DNA of 64,000 bases. Source: Cyanophora paradoxa (lineage: Eukaryota > Glaucocystophyceae > Cyanophorales > Cyanophoraceae). Below the pieces are notes generated by a model that was not told the origin of the DNA, did not search any database, and worked only from the letters and a program-made list of their open reading frames with translations. Made by a program: the position numbers and the translations under genes. This document shows, piece after piece, positions 27,007 through 38,258 of this stretch. Numbering within the stretch: the first letter of the stretch is position 1; every line of letters begins with the position of its first letter. The stretch spans positions 558,001 to 622,000 of the forward strand of contig QPMI01000408.1 of the NCBI GenBank assembly GCA_004431415.1, written 5' to 3'.

Positions 27007-27656
27007 GTGCCTGTCCCCAGACACTGTGACATGCCGCGGGTTGCCGAGCTCGAGCGGGCTCAGGCCACGCCCGATGGGCAGGTGGGGGGCGGAGCCGGGG
27101 CCGTCGCGGGCAGTGCAGGTGGCCACGGTGCCGCAAAGGCCGCAGGGCCCAGGGACCGTCGAACGGGCGCCGAGGCCTACGGCGGAGACGCCCGCACGCG
27201 GAGCACCAGATGGGGCGGCTCGCGTACGGAGCTCCGCAGGGCCGCCGGTGGCGACGTGCCGCGGCCGGCGCCGGAGGGCATGAAGGCCGCGGCCACCAAG
27301 CGGCCGCCGCGGGGGACAGAGTCCCCATGGCCAGCGGGGCCGGTGGCGGAGCGCTACCCACTTCCTCGTCACTTAGAGCGTCCTCCGGATCCTCCTCCTT
27401 CTTGCCAAGTCGCGCCATCTCGCCGCCGCCATCTCCGTCGCGTCCGCCTCGGCCTTGAGCCCCCCCGCAGGCTCCGGTCCTATGCGATACCGCGAGGCTG
27501 GGGCGGAGAGGGGGGGGGGGGGTGGGGGGGGGGGGGGGGGGGGGGGAGGCGCGCTAGCGCTGCCCCACAAGGCGCACCGGCGGCGTTGGTGGCTGCGGCG
27601 GCCGCGGGCTGCGCCCCACGCTCCTGGCCCAGTGGGCCCCGCCGCGCCGTGCCGCA

Positions 27657-29900
27657 TCATGGCATGATGCCGGGGCCGGGGTCCGTGCCCATCGCGAGTG
27701 GCGAGATGGAGCCCGCCTCAACGGGGGCTGGGGGCCTGCAGCCAGCGTTAGATATCGACGGAGAGCAGAGTACGAAGGTGCTCGGAACAGGCGGGCCGAA
27801 TTCAAGGGGGTTGGGGAGGGAGGTTGGGGAGAAAGGGAGGGAGGGGGGGGGGGGGGGGGGGAGGGCGCGACTGGTCGCCGGCTGGCCGCCCTCGGGGACG
27901 AGGGAGCCGCGGCTGGTGGAGGAGAGGCGTGTGCCGGGCGAGACAGCCTTGAAGCGTCCACAGCGGCTTGTGACGGCGCTGATGGAGACGATCCCGGAGG
28001 TTAAATTAAAGTACATAAAAGTGGTCAGCGCAAGGAGGCGGCGCGGACGGCGGGGGTGAGACCCGAGTCGCGCACGGTCCTGAGGCCGGCAGGAGTGAGG
28101 TCCATGGTTCAGGTCTGTTTGACGGCTGGGAGCAGCGTCGAGGCCCCGCCCAGCGCCGCAATGCCTTCGGAGACGGTCACCGGGTGCGGTTAGTGCAGAG
28201 CAGAGCCCGAGGTTGCTGAGCGGCCTTCCCACCGTTGCCGAGCGGGCGGCTTGGAGCTCGTACGCGATGCCCCCCAGCATGAAGGCGCACGCCGACGCCG
28301 CCGCCACAATCGCCACTGGCTGCTGGGGGTCAAGAGAAGAAGTCTCAATGACGGGAGGGTGGCCCTGTCGCCTGGACGGCGTCTCAATGCGGGAGGCCGA
28401 GGGGCGCGAGACGTCGATGGCGACGGATCCGAAGTGGGCGAGGGAGAGGGCGAGGGCGGTGCGGACCTGCGCCCCCACGCGCGCCGCTCGAACTTCTCGG
28501 AAGAGGCGAAGTGGCCCAGCACGAACGAGACCCCGAACTGCAGGCGGGCCGACGTCGGCCCCCCATAGCTAGCTCCCAACAGCAAAAGGAGAGACCTTCT
28601 CGAAACGGGCGGCGGGCTTGGAGAAGCTTAAGAGGGCGAGACGCTCCCGCGCGTAGCCTAGTAGAGCTCGTGCAGGAGCACGTACCGCACCACCGCGTCC
28701 TCCTTTTCCTCCTCAATTTTTTTTTTTGCTCGGATAGGTCCGGCCAGGCAGGGAGGGGGTTGCCCCCCTCCCCACGCGCCGCCTCCTTTTCCCTGCTCCG
28801 ACGGTCGGAGGCGGCGGGTCGGAGGAAGGGAGAGGGCCGCAGGGGGCGGGGCTTGCACGGGCTCGGAGTCCGTGGCGGCCCACTCGCCGCGGTCGTGACG
28901 ATCCTACACGTCCGCCCGCAGCGCCACGGCCGGCAGCAGCAGCGCTAGCGTGGCCCGCACGGGGATCCCGCGCTGGGCGCTTCGATCCCAGTGGAGGTGC
29001 GAGGCAAGCAGGGAGAGGGCGATGCCCACTTGGCGAGGTGGCGCCTGGCTGCAGCGCGGTGCGGCGGCGGGGGCGAGGGGTGCAGGGCCCGCTTGAACTT
29101 GTGAAGACGACCTTTAGGGCAGCCCGTGGCCGCAGCACGGCGATGCCGAAAAAGATGGCCGAAATCCAGAAGAGGGCCGTCAACAAGTCCCCCGTGGTGG
29201 AGGCCGCGTCGTGCTGCACGTGGATGGTGGGAGGGGAAGGCCGGGGGCGCGCTGAGGCGGCGCGCGCGCACTCGTTGTCGTGCACAGGCTCCCCTCCGTA
29301 GGCCGCTTCGATTTAGGGCCAGGCGGGCGACTCGGACGGCAGCATCAGCGCCCAATCTGGCCGGCATCACGAAAATGATTTTGGAGAGGGAGAGGTTGGG
29401 GGGGGGGGGGGGGGGGCGGAGGGGGGAGGGGGGGGGAGGGGGGGGGAGTGGCGCACAGATGGACTGCGTCATGTAAGCGTGTGTTTACGTACAACTTGTA
29501 AGTACAGGGTCGGCAGGGCCGAGCCGGCGACGTACCTCGACGCCGCGATCGAGGCGAGGTGCTGGCGGCAGGATTGAGGCGGGCCAGGGCCATGTAAGGG
29601 GGAGCTGCATGGCGTGCCACGGTGCAGGGCGCCTGGAAGAAGTTTGATGAGACGCTTGCTGTGCTTCTCGAAGCCGCTGCCATGGCCACGGCCGCGCTCG
29701 CCGTCAGGGTACCCCCGGCCCCAGCCCCCGCGGGGCGTCCCCGCCTCCCGCCTCGACTCGGCGAGTCCACGTCCTGGCGCCCCGGTTGGGATCAGGGGTA
29801 CGAATACGCAGTGGGAAGGGGGATCCCGATTTGGACCGGGAGTATGATGGAGGGGGAGGCCGGAGCAGCGCCCCAGGCAGAGCCGCCGCCGCCTCGATCT
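27657..29900 (-). CDS. Doubtful multi-exon membrane protein gene
   Basis: In this very GC-rich block the minus strand yields several hydrophobic stretches in open frames: DLLTALFWISAIFFGIAVL, ALSLLASHLHWDRSAQRG, ARLQFGVSFVLGHFASSEKF, VRTALALSLAHFGSVAIDV and PVAIVAAASACAFMLGGIAY. Short charged loops with Glu/Arg sit between them (for example VVRYVLLHELY). That pattern suggests a multi-pass membrane protein. The frames are separated by C/G homopolymer runs and I could not find a consistent set of splice junctions, a start or a stop. I recognise no family. It could equally be several spurious frames in GC-rich DNA, so treat the boundaries as a search area. Confidence 0.25.
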
Positions 29901-30804
29901 CGAGCCCGGCGGCCACGCCGTGGCCATCGCTGCGGGCCAAGTCTGAGATCAGAGCAGCGCCGAGGGCAAGGCGACGGGAAGCACTGGCGGTGGAAGCAGG
30001 GGCGAGAGGGAACGGGACCCGGGAGATGCGGGCGAACTTGGGCCGCATGTACTCCCGGTAGCGCAGCGCAGTCGCGACTCCAGGCCACGCCGCCCGACGT
30101 CGCCCACGACGTCGCCACCGAAGCCGCCGCCGCCGCCGCCGCTGAGGAGGCCTCCGTCAAGGGGTCGCCGTCCGCGGGGTCGCCGCTGCTATGCTACGCT
30201 GCCGCACTGCGGCAAAGCCCGGGTCCGCTGAAGCCCGGGTCCGCTGCGCAAGGTCTCAGGCCCTGAGGGGGTGCCGAGTGCGACTCGGGGGGCCCACGGG
30301 CCGCGGCCGGGGGAAAAGGGGAGAACGAGCTGGTGAGGACGCCGCGGCGCTGTCGAGCTGGAGCATCGTTGCCGTTGTCGACCTTCCATTTGTGTTGTTA
30401 GCTGGGCCTTTACTTCAGCGCTCGTAGCGTTGGTTGCGCTTGTAGGCCGTCGACGCTGTAGCACGGACGCGCCTAGCACTGCCGAACGCGTGCCGCGCGC
30501 GCGCTGGTGCTTGATGCGCACATATCGAATCATGAAAAAGCGCAGCGGCGCCGAGCGCGGCGGCGCACGCTGATTGCTGAGAACCTGTACAGCTCGTCGA
30601 CGAGGCCAGGGGCATGCGCATATGCAGCGGGCCCAGCCGAGAAGTGTGCATCGGATGACCGGTGAGGTGTACCCCTGAGGCTGTTTGGGCCCTTTGGGCC
30701 CAAGTTTGTGGTCGCCCGACTGTTTTAGCCGCCCGGGTTGCGGCTTCACTGTAGATCATGAAGACAGCCGACCCCCTGCAGGGTGCTCCTCCCCACGGAG
30801 CTTA

Positions 30805-30897
30805 CCCCTGCAGGTTACGCTCTTCACCCGAACAGCACGGGTATAGTTAAAGCGCTGAGGTAGGAGGTCCGGCCGCGCCCGTAGCCTAGAAAGAGCA
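30805..30897 (-). repeat. Intron-like dispersed repeat, copy E1
   Basis: On the minus strand it reads tgctctttctaggctacggg.. through ..taacctgcaggg. It is about 80 percent identical by eye to E3 at 42435-42526 and shares its first 55 or so bases with E2 at 32437-32498. It lies about 85 nt past the stop codon of the TPR gene, in that gene's orientation. It has no GT at the matching donor position, so it is not obviously spliced. Confidence 0.85.
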
Positions 30898-30983
30898 GGA
30901 TCGAGGAAAGCTATATATAACATAGTTTGAAGAAGAAGAATGATCAACTAGAGCAACGCTGTAGTTACATAGCCCAGCCAAAA

Positions 30984-33473
30984 TCAAAGGCCGGCCTCCG
31001 AACTTCTACTTGACGAGCCGTCTGAGGCCTCGGAGGCCTCGTACAGCCGTTTCTGGGCCATCATGAAGACAGCCGATGAGAGCAGATCTGCAGCGTAGTC
31101 TCGCGCGAATTGCTTCATCCAAGGACGTGTAAAATCTGAAATCGTTGGCCGGGGTGGTGATTCATGCTCATCATTCTCGGCAGCCTTGAATTCTGCCTCA
31201 GCTTCTGCCTCCGCTTCATCTTCCGCTGCCTGGGCAGCCTCCTCCTCCAAGGATTGAAGATCATCAGGTCGCTCATCCTCAGACTCCTCTGCATTGCTTT
31301 CAAGGTCCAAGTTCATCATGTAGCTGCACACAGTTAGCAAATGATAAGTAGTAGGAGACACAAAAAACACAACGCACTTATAAATCGCTTGAGCAGACAA
31401 GTCGTTAACAACTTCCTCAGCAAACTGCCTCATATCTACGTTTCTCAGCATCGGGGGAGGCGACTTGCGTGTGACAAGGCCATCTGCAACAAGGGCTGCG
31501 GTTTCAGGACTGGGTGCTCGATTCATTGACTGCTGACTTGATGTCAAAAGCAGCTGCTCCTCAGTATGTGCTACTCCAGATGGACTGGGGGTGGCACTTT
31601 CGAGCCGGCCTTGCAGGTTGTCGATTGTCCTTTCGATGGCCTGAGGTTCGTATGTAAATGAGCAGTCAACCGAATTCTTGACATTGTAAATGCGTACCTG
31701 AATCCTTTCTAGCATCGCCTCGCGGGCTTCAACCTCACCCGCTGACGATGCTAGCAGAATGTTGTCATTTTCACTTGGGCCAGCTGATCTGCCAAGGATC
31801 TCCCGGAGAAATGCTGCCTCTTCCTCGTCTTCTGCAGCATGAAGGTCTGCTTCAAGTCCTCGGTACTCGGGAGAGTGCCTCCCTGTGTCGGCTGCTTGCT
31901 GAGATCTTGCAGCACGGACAGCAGCCGCTCCAGATCCCCTGCTGACGGGCCGCTCGACAACAGCTGCTGTTGCAAGCTCAAGCTCATCTAGTTGGCGGTT
32001 TGCTGCATCGATGAGATCGCGTACAGCCACAACCCCTTCAGAGCCTGCAGCTGAAGTTGAGGTCAACTGAGGCAAGGGTCGTCGTGCGGGCCGTCCTTGG
32101 TCCGTGGTTGGGATGTTCGAAGAAACCCCTTTGAAGTCTGACAGGGACTGATAACGATCAACACCCTTCAGAGGAGGCAGGGGACCACTTGATGATCTTG
32201 CTGGGTCAACCGACGAGCTCTGATTCATGCATTACTTTACAGGGGATCGAGACGAGAAGAAACAGCGCACTTGTGTCTGCTTGGGCCGAAACCTGTACTT
32301 TTTTGGAGGCTGTTTGCAGACCTGAACTGGAGGCGGCTCGAAAGCCCGCTTAAACTGCCCCTTTTTGGCCTTCTTTTGTGCATCTTCCAGACTGCCGCGA
32401 ATCGCCATTGTCTTGGGATGATCCGGACCCCAGTACCTGAGGTATGGTTAAAGCGCTGAGGTAGGAGGTCCGGCGCGCCCGTAGCGTAGAAAGAGCACCT
32501 CGAAGCAGCATCTACTGCATTCGCGTAGCTCTGAAGGGCCTCTGCCACGTTATTAAATTTCGCATTGGTAGGAAGAGGGGTAAAGTAACGAAGTACCCGG
32601 CAGTCCCAAGTGCTCCTGTTCGACAGCCAAATTGTGGAAGGCGATCGCTAGGATGGTTGCATGCGCTGCCACAACTTCCTGCTCTCGACGCGGTGTGTAC
32701 TGCCTGTCGACCTGACTCAGGAGGATCTGAAGGGCGCACTGAGCGTGCTCCAGAGCTGCAGTGTGCCTGAAGGAGACATTAGTGGGCCTCACAGCGCTTC
32801 AAATTGCCAAACTTACTTCCCAAGCTGCGAGAGCGTCGCACATATATTGAGGTGTGTTCCCGCGGGATTCTCTCCAAAAGGGGATCCCACCTGCTTGAAG
32901 AAACTTCACTACTCTTTGATAGATCTCGCTGATGACAGTCGCACCTCTATCTTTAGCGCTTTGTCCAGGTAATGAAGCGCAGAATGAAGTTTCCCTCTAC
33001 GCCTGTAGTAACAACCGAAGTTGTTGTACGTGACGCCCCTGAGGCGCAGGCGAGTTGCGTTGTTGGATATCGAGCTTCGCGAGTCCGTGAGAATCTCCGC
33101 CTTCTTCAGCAGTTCGTAGACCATAGAATAGTCGTCCGCTTCTAAATATCGCATTGCCATGCTGTTCGCTGTGTGACAAAGCAGTTCGCAGGCCTTCGAG
33201 ATGTGTTCGGACTGGGAACCAAGGGATGAATTTAGACGTAAGCAGCTAGAATCGCGAGCTCCCCGCACCTGCACTCCGTATCTCTGAATTTTCAGGACCA
33301 GTCCCCTGCATGCGCCTTGAGTGCGTGGGAGCGCGTGGCTGCTGCAAAGCCTCAATGTGGGCAGAGTCGCACCGCTCCATCTCACGCAACGCATCGATGT
33401 CCTGTCCATCCCGAAGCAACTGCCTGCAGAACGCGTCGTGTGCGGCTATATCGGCATCTTCGCCCTGCTCCAT
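30984..33473 (-). CDS. TPR-repeat protein with acidic low-complexity C-terminus
   Basis: Starts MEQGEDADIAAHDAFCRQLL at 33473. The N-terminal half has tetratricopeptide-like helix pairs: AMRYLEADDYSMVYELLKKA, GVTYNNFGCYYRRRGKLHSA, LHYLDKALKIE, NICATLSQLGK joined to HTAALEHAQCALQILLSQVD, AFHNLAVEQEHLGL, EALQSYANAVDAASR joined to YWGPDHPKTMAIRGSLEDA. A phase-0 junction then links KYRFRPKQTQ to SSSVDPARSSSG and a long Ser/Glu/Ala-rich region, ending SSRSSEAGL with TGA at 30984-30986. TPRs mediate protein binding; the partner is unknown. Similar TPR proteins with disordered tails occur in ciliary complexes, but nothing here proves that. Confidence 0.75.
32437..32498 (-). repeat. Intron-like dispersed repeat, copy E2 (a spliced intron)
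   Basis: This 62-nt element, read on the minus strand, starts gtgctctttctacgctacgg and ends accatacctcag. It is exactly one intron of the TPR gene: removing it joins ..DAASR to YWGPDHPKTM.. and completes a TPR helix. Its sequence is the same family as E1 and E3. Confidence 0.85.
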
Positions 33474-34149
33474 GGCCGCGCCCGCTGGCCGTGCCCGCTG
33501 GCCGCACCCGCTGACCTCACCCGCTAGCCGGGCACGCTGGGCGGCGTAGGCTGGCGTCGGCCTTTAGACGCGCAGCTGCCGGCCGGGAAAACCGCTTGCT
33601 TGGCGCGCTGCCAGCTGAGCTAAACGCGGTGCTGCGCTGCGCTGCTTCGCTAAGCGAGCCTCACGAGCTAGCCAGAACTTTGCGGGCGCGCCACAACGCC
33701 TGGCGGGTGCCGGGATTCCCCGCGTTCTAGCTGCGCCGAAATGCGCCGTGCTCCGCAGCCCTGAGCACTCCGACTTACTTCCAGAGCATTCAGCAGCCGC
33801 AGCCGCGCGTGCATACGCCCCGCTGCCGACCGGTGCGAAGTCACCTCGATTTGGCCCTTTTCAAGGCTTTGCATGTACCCCGTGTAGTCGCGCACACATG
33901 GCGCGGTGCATCGGGAACAGTTGATCAAATTGGTTCAAGAGGCCTTGCACTGAACTCCCGAGAGCCCTTGCCAAGGTCGCGAGGCAGTGAGTGTCACCTC
34001 GCAACGAGAGAGAGAGAGAGAGCAAGTAAAAGACACTCCCAGGACTCGAACTCGAGTCTGGGAACGATGCCCAAGTTCGTGGTGGCGAGGGGTATACGTA
34101 GCAAGGACAGTCCCTACGCGCGAAAGCGGCGGTTGGCGAGTCGGCGCGG
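33474..34149. other. Divergent promoter region with simple repeats and hairpin
   Basis: Between the divergent TPR and LCB1 genes. It has an imperfect cgcccgctggcc-type tandem repeat at about 33477-33540, a GA microsatellite at about 34007-34024, and a strong inverted repeat at about 34037-34063 (tcccaggactcga with actcgagtctggga). No coding region supported. Confidence 0.6.
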
Positions 34150-36049
34150 ATGGACGCAGCCGCGGCTTGGGAAGCCGCGAACGCGGTATGGACGAACAAG
34201 GTCCTGCCGCTGCTGGCGATGTTCGGCGAGACGCCAGGTCACTTCTTGGTCGAGCTCATCTTCGTCACTGTCATCATCATCTTGCTGCTGCAGAAGAGCT
34301 ACAAGCCGTCAAAGCAGACGGCCGACCTCACTGACAAGGCACGCGCGCGCCTCTGCAGCTTGCGCTGCGCCCGCTCGGAATCGCTGAGCGCTGCATCCGC
34401 AGGAAATCGACCAACTCGTCGCGGAGTGGAATCCCGAGCCGCTGTATCCGGCAGCGGCCGCCGACGCCCGGGAGTACACGCCGCCGGTTATCTCCGGGTG
34501 CGCAGCGACGTGTTGCCCAACCGGCTCGAGTAACACTGCCGGCAGAGCTCCCGGCCCTCACACCACCGTTGGCGATAAAAGTGTTATCAATCTTGCCGCG
34601 CTCAACTTCCTTGGCATCGCCGGCGATGAGAACATCGAGGTGTGTGGCTAAGTGCTTCGCGCGCGCCTCAAATAACACCATAGCACAGAAAGCGTGCGCG
34701 GATACCATCCAGAAGTACGGTGTTGGCTCCTGCGGCCCGCGCGGCTTCTACGGGACAATCGGTGCGTCAACTTGCCGCCAACTCGATCAGGCCGCCGCGG
34801 TGCTGCGTCAACTCGCGCGTGACCTCGCGAGCACCAGACGTGCACCTTGATTTCGAGCAGCGAGTCGCGAGCTTTCTCGGCATGGAGTCCGCCATCCTGT
34901 ATTCATACGACTTGGCGACCATCTCTAGTGCAATCCCTGCATTCGCTAAGCGAGGGGATGTCATCATGTGGTGCACTCTTGAAGCCCGCGTCGGGTTTCA
35001 AATCTCGGCGACTCATTAGGCCTCAGTGATGATGGGGTGAGCTGGGCGATTCAGTCTGGAATCCAGCTCTCGAGATCAGATGTCGTCTACTTCAAGCACA
35101 ACAATATGGACGACCTCGAGGTAAAGATCATTGAAACAGAGGAGAAACTCAAGAAGAAGAAGAGCCCCACTAGGCGCTTCATTGTGGTGGAAGGCATCTA
35201 CCAGAATCATGGAGGTGATTGTCAATTGGTAATGCACTTTTGTGAACTTGACCAAATGTGAGCAGATATCTGTCCCCTGCCGAAGCTGGTTGAGCTTCGC
35301 AGCAAGTACAAGTATTACTTGGTCATCGATGAGTCTGTGTCCTTCGGAGTTCTCGGCAACACTGGCCGGGGTGTGACTGAGCACTTCGGGGTTCCAGCGA
35401 GAACAGTCGATATGCTTTGCGCCAGCATGGGTAATGCTTTGGGTTCGGTTGGTGGGTTTTGTGCTGGCAACACAACAGTCATCGAGCACCAGCGGTTGTC
35501 TGGGCTTGGATACTGCTTCTCTGCTTCTCTGCCACCATTCCTCGCCACAGCAGCCATAGAAGCGATCAACAAAATCGAGAACAACCCATCACTTGCTCTT
35601 CGCCTTCAGAGGAATGCTGCAACTCTGTACAGGTGCTGTCCTTGAACTCTTGCACCCTGGTGTGCATCCAAGTGACATTTCCACCTGTACACTTCACAGG
35701 CATCTCTCTCGTCTCGACAATATCGACGTAGAAGGCGACATGGGATCCCCCCTGCTGCACATTCGTGCACGTAGGCGATCTGGCAATGTGGAAGAGGAGA
35801 GGAAGACCCTTCAGGCCATCGCTGATTTGGTATTGTTTTGTTTGCATTGTTTTCTTCTCAATCCTCAATCGTATTCAGGTCTTGAAGGCACACAACCTCC
35901 TTGTAACATGTGCATTCTACAGCAAGCTGGACCGCTTGAAACCGGCACCCAGCATTCGGCTATCTGTGCAAGCATCTCATTCAGAGAAGGACATAGCAGA
36001 TGCTGTCCACGGTCTGAGCCTTGCTGTGGACGCCGTGATTCCGCGATGA
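34150..36049 (+). CDS. LCB1: Serine palmitoyltransferase subunit 1 (LCB1)
   Basis: Starts [20 protein letters not shown] with a transmembrane helix [20 protein letters not shown]. Exons then give [109 protein letters not shown] and [15 protein letters not shown]. It ends [14 protein letters not shown] 36047-36049. This is the fold-type I PLP transferase pattern of the alpha-oxoamine synthases. The usual PLP lysine position (the loop before GG) has no Lys, as is normal for LCB1, which supports the catalytic LCB2 subunit. The complex condenses serine with palmitoyl-CoA in the ER, the first step of sphingolipid synthesis. The gene is convergent with the DNAAF6-like gene, with 40 bases between stops. 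Confidence 0.93.
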
Positions 36050-36088
36050 TATTCTCGTTTTCTATGTTTTAGAATTTTCATTTTATGG

Positions 36089-36894
36089 CTACATCAGGAC
36101 GTCTTCCGGATCCCTGATTCTCGGCAAGGCAATAGATAGCACACACTTCGCAGCATCCCACTTCGCTGAGCCGTTCTTATGGTCGACCGGGTAGGGAAGG
36201 GACAGGCGCAGCTTGCTGCGAGTAGGCCTGGTTAAGGAAGATGTGGTCTCCTTCGAGTATGGGGGTGCGCACTATTTCGGACAAAGGACACGAATGACCG
36301 TTTTCGATGTGTCCAGCTCGATGGAGCTGTATTTCGTATCTGGAAGGGTAACGCGAACAAGGAGCTCCTCGCAGTGACGGGACGACCCATCCTTGCCGTT
36401 CATTCCGAGAAAAACATCCTCTGATTTCACACTTTGCCTGAACAAAATCTCGTGCCTGCCCCGTTATGTTTCAGAAGACTTCGGAAGCATCGCGCGTACG
36501 CGGCTCACTGAGGCATCTCACGCGTGTCACTGGCGTCGTCGTCCTCCGGGATAGTGGCATCGTCGGCGTCCGGGACCTGGTCCTCTTCCCATATACTCTT
36601 ACTCTTCGCTCCAGCGCCGATGCCTGGTCGCGTGTGCGTCAGTGACTTGAGCGCAAGCGGGACCTTTGCGCGCGCGCACTTGGCTGTGTGCGCTCTGGTA
36701 ATGCAGGCGTCGCGCTCGGTGCGGCAAGGGCTGCGATGTCCGCTGGGGAGGAGAACTGGGCCTTCTGCTGCGGCGCCTTTCAGATGCGCAGGTGCGTATA
36801 GAAGTGCACGTACTTGCTGCGGCTCCTCCTCCCGCTTAGCTCCTGATCCAAGAAGCTTGTCGAGTGCGATGATGTCGTTTAAGCCGCCGAACAT
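36089..36894 (-). CDS. PIH1D3/DNAAF6-like axonemal dynein assembly factor
   Basis: Starts MFGGLNDIIALDKLLGSG (an ATG 15 bases upstream is also in frame). An acidic segment IWEEDQVPDADDATIPEDDD and DTREMP follow. The conserved PIH/CS-like region reads VKSEDVFLGMNGKDGSS, HCEELLVRVTLPDTKYSSIE, LDTSKTVIRVLCPKYKLRLS (the last across an intron), LPYPVDHKNGSAKWDAAK and CVLSIALP, and the end is RDPEDVLM with TAG at 36089-36091. These blocks match PIH1D3 (DNAAF6, twister), a cytoplasmic co-chaperone partner for preassembly of outer and inner dynein arms. Its presence implies motile cilia in the life cycle. The first intron could not be placed exactly. Confidence 0.85.
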
Positions 36895-36909
36895 GCCGGT
36901 GCTGTGCAA

Positions 36910-37300
36910 TTACGAGAATACACAATCTCAATTCTACAGAGACTCTACAGAGGCCTGGTTGCGCTGCTGAAGTACCGGCGAAGTACTGTCAGAGAGTGTC
37001 AGCGAAGTGCACGTGCGAGCACGACGTCGACGTCGACCAGGGCTCAAGCTCGATCAGGTCCTGCAGAGCCCGGGCCAGCTGCGCAGGCCGCGGGCCTAAC
37101 TTGCCAGTGCTTTTTTTCGGAGAAATTCGAAAGCCCCTGTAGCCCCCCCCCGGCCACGGCCCGCCCCCCTCCTCCCCCCCCAACCACGTGCACCCTCGGC
37201 GGGCCCACCCCTAGCCTGGGCCCTAGGCCTTGATCTGATCAAATTATATAAACATTCACGTTTGCAGTATTTGGCGGGGGTTTGGAAGTCGAGTCCCCAT
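36910..37300. other. Spacer with C-runs
   Basis: No gene supported. It includes a GTCGACGTCGAC-type palindrome near 37020 and C-rich runs at about 37141-37182. It lies upstream of the DNAAF6-like gene and downstream of the RIIa/EF-hand gene. Confidence 0.5.
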
Positions 37301-37951
37301 TCAGGCCCCTACATTTGACGTGGACTGCAGTGCTCTCCTAGCCAGGGTGAGAAACTGCGACTTGTCGAGCACGCCGTTTGTGAGGTCTCCAGGTGGCTCC
37401 ACCGAGAAGCCCTGTTGGGGCGTTCTTCAGCGATGGCGAAGCCCTGGAGAGTACTGAACGCACCAGGCTGCTCATGCAGTTTACGAAGGCTCCAACACTG
37501 CAAACGCCCCTCATGTTTGCTGCATACTTCATTAGGGATCGTCGGAATCGCAGCGAGCGATATAATGCGCACGGTCTAGAGACGTGAAAAGGCCATCGAG
37601 GTCTTCGTCGGAATAGAACAGCGAGATCGTCTGTTCGGGCGGTAAAGATCGCAGGCGCTGTATTGTGTTGTCAGTAAGCATTCAAGCGCTTGGCACGCGG
37701 CGTCGCGGGCCTCGCGGCTCGCCTCACACTCTTGAATAAGCCATGGGCGAATGTCGTCTGTGGCGGGACGAGCGAATACAAGACCGCGCGAGAGAACCTC
37801 CAAGAGCTGGGGGATGCGCTGCAGAGGTGTCAAGAGTCCACACCGAACCCAGCCTTGCAGTGGAGCATCTCACCTTGGATTCCAGGTATTCGCGTGCGTC
37901 TTTTTCCTCCATGGACCGTAGCAGCAGGATGTATGGCGAAAAGGCGCACAA
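37301..37951 (-). CDS. RIIa (DPY30-like) plus EF-hand protein, EFCAB10-like
   Basis: Starts MCAFSPYILLLRSMEEKD. AREYLESK joins across an intron to RIPQLLEVLSRGLVFARPAT and DDIRPWLIQECE, a pattern of the RIIa/DPY30 dimerisation-docking family (family knowledge: EFCAB10, ropporin). Then PPEQTISLFYSDEDLDGLFT joins across an intron to VGAFVNCMSSL and GFSVEPPGDLTNGVLDKSQF, LTLARRALQ, an EF-hand-like helix-loop-helix pair. It ends STSNVGA with TGA (37301-37303). The EF loop is degenerate, so Ca2+ binding is doubtful. About 150 residues, close to EFCAB10. RIIa proteins dock on radial-spoke/AKAP helices in axonemes, which suits its DNAAF6-like neighbour in the same orientation. Confidence 0.7.
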
Positions 37952-38258
37952 CTGTATGCGGCCTTGCGCTCTGAAGTGAGGCCTTCTGGGGCAGTGGGCG
38001 GCTGGGGGTCGGTTAAAGTCCGGAAGCTGCGCAGCTGGGGTTGGGGGGGAAGGCTGAAGTCGAAAGTACGACGTAGCTAGCGACGCCTAGCGTCTAGCTA
38101 ACTTTCCGAAAAAGCCTTTCGTCTGGGGTACAGCTAGCTCGCCGCTGGTCGCTAGCTGCAGCGCGGCCGGCGTCTAGCTCGTCGGTTCTAGCAGCCAACC
38201 TCGCACGTAGAAGCCGAGCCTGAGCTTGCGGGCAGCTTCTACCGAGGATCGCCCAGAC

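Noticed and set aside
27007-28059. 350-codon plus-strand open frame
   Set aside because: Gly/Arg/Pro-rich translation without any domain, running through long G homopolymers; typical chance frame in GC-rich DNA.
30756-30947. Short protein-like similarity between frames at 30.8, 32.4 and 42.4 kb (LLPQRFN..)
   Set aside because: The shared peptide comes from the shared DNA element (E1-E3), which is non-coding; it is not a conserved protein.
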